From Anthoceros angustus (lineage: Eukaryota; Streptophyta; Anthocerotopsida; Anthocerotales; Anthocerotaceae), in NCBI GenBank assembly GCA_010909165.1, contig VJWM01000222.1, forward strand, positions 124,001-188,000: a stretch of 64,000 nt of DNA. The letters are read 5' to 3'. Shown piece after piece: positions 57,151 through 64,000 of this stretch. A model generated the notes under the pieces. It was given only the letters and a program-made list of their open reading frames with translations. It was not told where the DNA came from and searched no databases. Both the position numbers and the translations under genes were made by a program. Every line of letters starts with the position of its first letter. Position 1 is the first letter of the stretch.

Positions 57151-58845
57151 TTGAAGGAAGCCCACCCAAGAAAAGCGATGCCCTTCCTAAACCAGTCCAA
57201 GGCCACTTCCCAATCTAGTATCCATGGTTGACCAAGGACCCTGAACCTGTAGAGATCGGATGTCATAAAAGGGTACCTCGACACGGGTAGGTGTGAATAT
57301 CATGACGAGGAAACGGCGAAAATTGGGGTTGGAAATCGAACATACAGCAAGGTTTTGCGGTTGGCGATATGTCCGTAATGGTGCCGTGAGGAGAATTGTG
57401 ACGTGTTAACGATCATTGGGACCATCCCTATCTAATGGATTATGTGGTCATCCACAAGTCGCCAGGTATAGTGTTTTAATTGGTCGAACTTGGATGTATG
57501 GATCTCAATGCACGCTCAAATGGGGAAGAAAGGAGGTTTGATTCAAACCAATGGAATGGGACCCTAAGACCAAGGAAGGTAGGATTTGCCTAACTCGGAG
57601 TAAGGACATGTACCGTTGGCGAGACCCCAACGGAAATACACACCTCATGAAGACACATCGGGGAGATGGAACAAGAAGACAAATTTCCTTTCGACACATC
57701 TCATGGTCGGACGAGAACAGGATTATCGCAGAGATATTCCGCACTCGATCAACTGTGGGTCACAGGGTAACCATAGACGCGACCGGATTGGGAAGAGGGA
57801 GAAAGCGGCGGGAACAAACGGATGAGGAGGATGAAAGGGCCTCACGCTGCTTTCACCCTAAGATCTGTTAGAGAGTGGCATGAAGAGGAACCGAGGGAAC
57901 CGTAAGAGGGTTTTGGAATCCCGCACGAGAGCGTGAATGGGCAGCGGATGAGGTTAAGGATGTCGAGGTGCTTCTGGAAAAGTGCTCAAATTCTCCCGAA
58001 CAATGGATGAAGTGCTTGAAGAGGATGAAACAATGCTTGCACAATTCATTGATGTCTTTGCCTTCGAGGTGACCGATATGAAGGGTATACCCAAGGAGTG
58101 GGGAGCATAGGATCGACTTGGAACTGGAGCCCAGTGAGGATTCCGCAGACAAGTTAAATCCCAAGTACTCATTGAAGGTAAAGGATCGCTTGAGTCAGAT
58201 CTCAAGGCGGATGTAATCTATCCTATCGTCAATAATGGGTGGCTCCGATGGTGGTCCAAGAGACCCGAAAGATTCGGGTTTGCCAAGACTAGCGGTTGAA
58301 TAAGGTCACCAAAAGGATCATTTCCATTGCCCTTCATCGATAACATCTTGGATCCGGGTCGCAGTAGGATGGCGTATTCCTTTTAGATGGGTATTTAGGC
58401 TATAACCATGCATCTCCGGAAAGCGATTGGCCACCCACCTTCACAACGGACGGGGAACATATGCCTAAGCGCGGTGCATTCGGGGTTGACGGGCGCTGGT
58501 CTTTCATGCGAACCATCGTCAAGATCTTCAAGGACTTCCTCGGGGACTTTATGGAAGTTTTCTTGGACGACTTTTGCGTGTTTGGAGCATGAAGGACCAT
58601 CTAATGCACCTTGAACGCGAGCGATACGCTTATGTTTGCATCCGGAAAAGTGCTATTTCGGCATGTCGAAGGAATCCTGTTGGGACATCGAATTTCGAGC
58701 AGGTATAGAGGTTGATCCCGACAAGGTCAAGGTCATAGCCACTCTAAAAGCTCCAACAACGCTGAAGGAACTTCGTGGGTTCCTTGGGATGGTCACAGCA
58801 CGCTTGCTCCAAATTTTGCAACCAGGCTCCACTAACAGGTGGGCT
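57151..58845 (+). pseudogene. Element III reverse transcriptase with upstream region
   Basis: The upstream part (57170-57980) includes a 106-codon frame at 57551 with basic and acidic residues; its function is not recognised. From about 57985 RT-proximal blocks follow, with frameshifts: FIDVFAFEVTDMKGIPKEWG (58038), HRIDLE (58113), LNPKYSLKVK (58153), YPIV-like (58215), GLPRL (58275). Past a damaged FLDGY region come KIFKDFLGDFMEVFLDDFCV (58520-58580; FLDD at 58560-58571), LHPEKCYFGMSK (58633), GIEVDPDKVKVIATLKAPTT (58700) and LKELRGFLGMV. The LTDMKGI / FLDDFCVFG style is Athila/Tat-like. RNase H and integrase are missing because the sequence joins element II near 58845. Confidence 0.8.
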
Positions 58846-60720
58846 GTGAGGGCCCCGATTGGGATTCTCCCCATACGGGACAGCCGGTGGAGGCTCAACA
58901 GACTCCATGGACACGGGAATCTCACTTGGCCTCAACACACACTGGATCGACAGTAGTCCCAATGCGGGCACCTTCAGCTCCATGCCAAGGGCTGAGGAGA
59001 AGCCCATCATCGGGCCTCCGCAGTCCCACACTCGGATACCCGGACCGGTGGATCCCATATGGGCAGCCTTACCCACGCGGCCGGGTATTGCCCACCACCA
59101 TGGACCATGTTACGATGGTGGGAGTGACAGGCAGGCCACCCATAGCCATGAGGAGGGCCAGCCACTTGGAGGCGGCGACCTATGCTTCCCAGCTGGAGTA
59201 GAGCACCCGCATTTTAGCCCACCAATCGCATGAATGTGCGAGTGAGCAATGCCATGGTGGACAATAGGGAAGGCCATGTCACGGTGAATGGCTATGCTCC
59301 CAAGCTTGTGCTCTTGGACACGGGGCCCGTGATCATTGGCAAGGCTCGCCAGTTGAACTTGCAGGACGACACTCCGCCATTCACCCCGAACAGGGACTCC
59401 GCGCTGTGGAACTGTGTGGAGAGACTGCTCGACCACCGCCATCACGCTCAAGCTCGAAGCCGCCGCCATGACATTGGCCATTCATTCCGACACGCTAACA
59501 CGGCGTCCTTCTGACAGGAGTTTTGTTTCCACCCCGCATCGCGTGGACAATTGATGAGTAAGCTCACTATCGCCCGATTGGCGTAGTGGGAGGTCGCCAA
59601 GTGGCGACTTTCCCTTGAATGCATGGCGGATTGGACACCGAGGTCGCCACCGCCCCTAGCTACTCCAGTCCTTATGGCGACCATTCGTTGTCCCCGAGGT
59701 GCTCCTCACGATGACCAAGATTTGAGTGACATCTTTGGAGCTTGCCGACTTGGATCGGATCACGAGGCCGACCATTTGGTCACGCATGCTAGGAGACACT
59801 CCACCATCATTCAAAGTGTCCGAGGTTCAGCAAGCTCTTCCACGAGTGCAGCAAGCTCTGCAGCTTCAGCACTCCCCCTTGGGCTGAGGCACCTTCCACC
59901 ACAATGAGAGCCAGATCATCACGTGATGGCGCCCACTTGCATTACTTTTGGAACTGCTGGCATTTGCACAGTCTGGAGGCCCTTTTGCTGAATGGCATCT
60001 TGGTCTCGTTACATTTATTGTGACCATTGTCCCAAGGCGCAATGCATTGTCGCCGCCTTCGGGAGCGTGATTCCCTTCACTACTTCCCGCCAATGCTATC
60101 TCGGGCACCTTTTCGTGCCCCAAGACATCCAGGTACAGCGCCGCCACATTCGCTCGGCCCCATCCACTTCGTGATTGCGGATGGAATGCCAAGGATTTTC
60201 TCAAGCCAACGGGGAGGATTACAAGACCCACGAACCGCCTTGTTTTGGGACCTTCTCCGCATCTTGGTGGATGTTCGCACTTCAGCCCCGGGTTGCGCTT
60301 ACTGGGGAGAACACCTCGGGCGGACACTGCAAGTTCGCCAAGACATGGCCATCATCCGCAGCATGTGGGCACGCCCTTGCTCATGGATGCTGTCCAGTTG
60401 GCGCTTCGCCATGCGAAACTATTGGACCAACCTGGCCCTCAACCTTTGCTAGAGTTGGTGGTCACCCGCACTACTCGGGACCCCACTCAAGCTCTCCGAT
60501 GTGTTGGACCCTTGGCATCAGCCACGGGCTGTGACAGCCGAGCGTGCACCTTGGTACCCGCACCAACATGCTGGACAGCCCGCACCCTTCCCACCCTAGT
60601 GAGCTTTCTCTCCCCCTATGCTGTGGGACAAGGCGTGTCCGCTATTCAAGCAACACACCAGGAGGAGCCCAATGTGGAGGAGGCGGGAGGCCATGGGTTT
60701 CCACACCATGCCACGCTGCC
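58846..60720 (+). pseudogene. Element II linker, protease and inter-domain fused to element III
   Basis: After the join (GGGCCCCGATTGGGATTC), the linker with CCCATAC motifs runs to about 59110. Protease then reads NRMNVRVSNAMVDNREGHVT, then NGYAPKLVLLDTGPVIIGKA in one frame (59283-59345). This is the best-preserved retropepsin active site in the window, with catalytic Asp in LLDTG. The DVLL block is lost. The inter-domain follows, with YIYCDHCPKAQCIVAA at 60010. The same III-II fusion occurs in antisense at 36650. Confidence 0.8.
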
Positions 60721-62060
60721 GTGAAGCGTGAAAGTTTGGGACTACCGTGTCCCGAGTATGAGCTTGTCCCGGGCAACTCCACCAATCTTAGTGAGGACTA
60801 TGGGACCGCTTGTCCCATAGCTGGCGGCAGCCCGGCTGGGACTGTCCCAAAGCCGATGGGGCCCGCCCGGCTGGGATCGCCTTGTCAAGGCTGGACTGCC
60901 CAGCCGGCTATGGATATGTCCCATGGCTGGGACCTAGTTGCAGCTCCTTGCCTCCTGTTACCAGCCCACTTATCGTCACTCCGATTCGGACTTGTTGAAT
61001 GGGGCCAAAGTTTCGATCCCAGTAGTCCGCCACAAAGGGTCCCCTTGCAAAGAACAAAATATGCTGGGAGAGCATCTGCTCCTAAAAGGGATCCGCCAAG
61101 CAATGGCGGAATCACGAGATTTCTTGAAGATTTCTTGGCCAGCCGAGCTTTGCTGGCTGAGCCAGAATCGAGCCTTGGCGCCTTGTAGGGAAGCACGAGC
61201 AAAACACAGATCTAATCGATCTTGGATTTCCAGATTGCAAGGGTTCACAAAGTGCTTTCCTCCCCAACCGCCCACGATCAAGACTACCTCCTTTGCCCCA
61301 CGGTCCTCATTCCCGCCGCCATCATCTCCACGCCCGCCCAGCTCGATTCCCAGCTGATGTTTGCGCCATGATGCGAAAGCAACCTCACGCTTGGTGGTGC
61401 TCCTCCCACGTTGATCGGTGCCTTGTTTGGGTTTGGGTCCGCTTTGGTTTCACACCTAAACTAAGTGGCTTTGTCTAGCCTACCTAGTTATCCGCTCATA
61501 ACGGATCTATTTCCTATAACTAGTATTTAAAGGAAATGAATCCTTGGACTATGGGCCAATCAAAATAAAGGATATGTTTTCATGTCCTTGGTTAATGAAA
61601 ATGCCTAACCAAACGTAGTATATAAAAGCAAGCATACATCGAGTTCACATTCTTTGCATGTGTACCTTAGTTCTTGTGTCTTGACGTTGGGCTGGTGGGT
61701 TGCGGCAATCCGCAGTGGACCCACGTCCCATGGCTGGCTGCCCCTCCTGGGACTACCATGTCCCATGGCGATCCCGGTCCGGCTGTGGACGCCATGTCCC
61801 ATGTCTAGGATGGTCTTGGCAACCTCCGATCCGTGTGAAGCGTGAAAAGTTTGGGACCACGGTCCCAGTATGAGCTTGTCCCGGCAACTCCACCAATCTT
61901 AGCTGGAGGACTATGGGACCTTGTCCCATAGCGGGATCCTAGTCCCCGGTGACTGCCATGTCCCAAAGCTGATGGGCCCCAGCCCCGGCGACGCTGTCTC
62001 AAGCCCTGGCAGCCTCAAGCAGGCTGCCATGTCCCATGGCTGATCCCCGTTGCAGCCTTT
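60721..62060 (-). mobile_element. Antisense element II LTR-like region
   Basis: Reverse complement of about 21490-22965: CCATGTCCC motifs (antisense of GGGACATGG) occur repeatedly at 61755-62040. The core promoter with TATATAAAA lies at 61619-61627, and the ATATGCTGGGAGAGCATC segment occurs twice (61060 and 62170), as in the other copies. The sense-to-antisense switch near 60720 is the same one seen at about 22965 and 34685. Confidence 0.65.
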
Positions 62061-64000
62061 GCCTCCTGTTACAGCCCACTTATCATCACTCCAAGATTCG
62101 GATCACAGTAATGGGCCAAAGTTTGATCCAGTATGAGTCCGCCACAAAGGTCCCCTTGCAAAGAACAAAATATGCTGGGAGAGCATCTGCCCAGCCATTG
62201 AAGCTTGTGTGTGCAGACGCCGAGGCCGGAGAGGCAGCACATAGTGGACAATACCATTGCTCCGCACCTCGGAGAGAGCGGCCGCAAGCAAAATAGGTGG
62301 TACCCGTTGCGTGGTCGCACAGCAGATCAGCTGTGGTCGTCTCCTCCGCAACTGCATGGGTAATCAGCCGAGGTACCCAATCACCGTGACAATGGTTGGA
62401 TCCAGTTGGGCAAATGGCAAGGCGCACAATTTTTCATGTGATCCTTGGTGGTCCATCTCGATCCTTGTAGCACTAGCACACCATTGTCCTTGACCTCCGA
62501 ACTCGCAGCACATGTCGATGGGTGGTGGTGTCAAGGGTGTCCCACTTGCTTCGCAAGTAAACAAAGTCCCCACCGAATTTCTTGAGCTTGGGTCCGTCGC
62601 TGCGAGTGTGGGCATATCTAGGTGTCCGATGTTGGGCAATCCTCAAATTAGCCATGGCCATCGGCATGGCTTGCAGCAACGCACGACCGATGACTGCTCA
62701 AATTGCGGATCATCCAGATCCACTACCTCATAGAGTTGCTTGGCAATGGCTAGGCATGGGTTCCCTCCCAAACAGCAAGAAGTAGGGACTGAAATGTGCC
62801 AAGGAGGCATGCCGACTCATACGGTAGCCCATGGCGATGTAGGGAAGAGCCAAGTCCCACTCTGTCTTTGGCATTTGAAGGCAGAGCTTCCTTAGACCCT
62901 TCTTGATGGTCTGTACCATCCGTTCAGCCAGGCCATCAGCCGAGGATGGTCTCGGCTGGTCCTGCGATGGTCGATGAGCGGCCCAGCGGGTCTTGGAATT
63001 CCTCAAATTCGCACTCGATCCGTCAAGCACTCGCAGCCTCCCAAAGCGACTCAGACATTCTGAAGAAAGGCCCGAGCGGTGCTTTTGGAGCTCTTGTCCG
63101 GCAGGGCCACCACCTCTACCCACTTGGAGAAGTGCTCCATCATGACGAGAATGTACACGCCCTCGTGGTGTCTTGGGTAGTTCACCCAACAAGTCACAAG
63201 ACCACCTAAAGAACAGTCCCATGATAGGCAAAGGGTGCAGCTGAGGGTTCGGATGGTGAAGGAGGTCTTCACCTGTCAGCCCCTGCAACAGCCACCGCTT
63301 GACTTGGGCGTACATCCCTTGCCAATGGAAATGCGGAGGAGCAAACCGTGCACGCTTGACTCCAAATGGCCCATGTCATCGCAGGCACTCGACAATGAGC
63401 TGCCCCTATCAGCAGTGGTGGCACCAATCGCTCCAGCCCATTGGTCAGCCTCCTCAAGAAATGCCCATCACGCCATTGATACTTGGAAGCGCACCGGCTA
63501 ATTCTTTCTTGCTCAGTGCTCAATGGCTGATCCAAATTGTCCTGTTTGGACAAATAGGAGAGTTTTGAGTCTTCCTGATGTCCTTGGACCTCCTGTCCCC
63601 AGCATATGTGCTCAATGCTAAGGACTGTCCCATACTGGACCACCTGTGCTTGTCAAAGCCACCATCGCAGCCACCGACATGCTGCAGATCTCCATCATCT
63701 TGGTCCTGTCCGCTTCTGTAACATCTTCGCAACTAGCACCGGGATTCCGAGAGAGTGTCCGCGTTTTGGTGTGTGACTCCCTGGTGCACCACTTGAAATT
63801 CATAGTCCTGCAAGATCATGGCCCACCTTGCAAGCTTCCCACTCAACTTAGGTGTTGGTCATCAGCCATTTGAGGGGCTGATGGTCGATGACTAGCGTGA
63901 AGGGCTTGCCATAGTAGGGCCTAAATGACAAACCCCATACAGCACTCCCCTTGGTAGCTATCAGAGTTGGCTTCACGATTGTTGCTGTGAAGCATACGCA
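62061..64000 (-). pseudogene. Antisense element II integrase and RNase H
   Basis: On the minus strand a 195-codon frame (63315-62728) covers much of the integrase and is the longest plausible coding frame in the window. It has RWSCDLLGELPKTPRG near 63205, then in-frame DGLAERMVQTIKKGLRKL (holding the catalytic Glu) and PYIAMGYRMSRHASLAHFSP (62830). The LTDRG Asp is out of frame. Upstream on the minus strand lie RRVHDMGH-like residues (63390), then RNase H remnants to the window edge (VIDHQPLK-like near 63880). The element continues beyond the window. Confidence 0.82.

Noticed and set aside
1-64000. A novel defence or toxin system, or prokaryotic operon
   Set aside because: No ribosome-binding sites, operon spacing or non-retroelement enzymes were found on either strand.

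Overview
The window looks like nuclear, heterochromatic DNA of a large, repeat-rich eukaryotic genome. A land plant is most likely, because three different Ty3/gypsy lineages, a Ty1/copia remnant and an initiator-methionine primer-binding site occur together. I see no intact host gene, no rRNA or tRNA gene, no CRISPR array and no bacterial operon structure. Almost everything is decayed, frameshifted and rearranged LTR-retrotransposon sequence. The species cannot be fixed from the sequence; from memory, the polymerase type of element II is frequent in non-seed plants and charophyte algae, but that is only a hint.

I use three working names. Element I has a TGGTATC-type primer site, gag, protease, an RT with FLDDILIHS, RNase H and an integrase. 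Element II has a gag with a CxxCxxxxH knuckle, a retropepsin, an unassigned 1.3-kb inter-domain, an RT with YIDD, RNase H, integrase, and an LTR-like end with GGGACATGG motifs. Element III has a charged gag and an RT with FLDGYLGYNQ and FLDDFCVFG, Athila/Tat-like.

Layout: 1-1951 is unassigned decayed sequence. 1952-3921 holds a copia RT remnant and several minisatellites. 3922-5727 is a probable element I LTR, and 5730-9846 is element I from primer site to integrase. At 9704-9846 the sequence folds back, and 9847-13843 is the reverse complement of 5744-9703. 13844-15001 is more antisense element I. 15002-23132 is an element II copy truncated at its 5' side. 23133-26721 is antisense element I, including a six-unit, ~220-bp tandem array of an RT fragment. 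26722-34852 is a second element II copy that looks identical to the first. 34853-40620 is antisense element II fused to antisense element III. 41668-46728 is a diverged element II from its LTR to the inter-domain. 46712-47089 is an ORF I cannot identify. 47311-48362 is antisense element I patchwork. 48363-54657 is the reverse complement of 1952-8236. 54658-57150 is a second array block, with seven units. 57151-60720 is sense element III fused to element II. 60721-64000 is antisense element II (LTR end, integrase, RNase H).

Nothing here forms a working pathway; the interest is architectural. The region shows a ~4-kb-arm palindrome with a 143-bp loop, a 6.3-kb inverted segmental duplication, an A-B-A'-B' duplication with near-perfect 8.1-kb units, two related tandem arrays born inside an RT gene, and chimeric junctions that recur at several loci, many at 5-12 bp of shared sequence. 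Either replication-based template switching plus recombination, or assembly error in a repeat-rich region, could give this picture. Raw long reads would decide.
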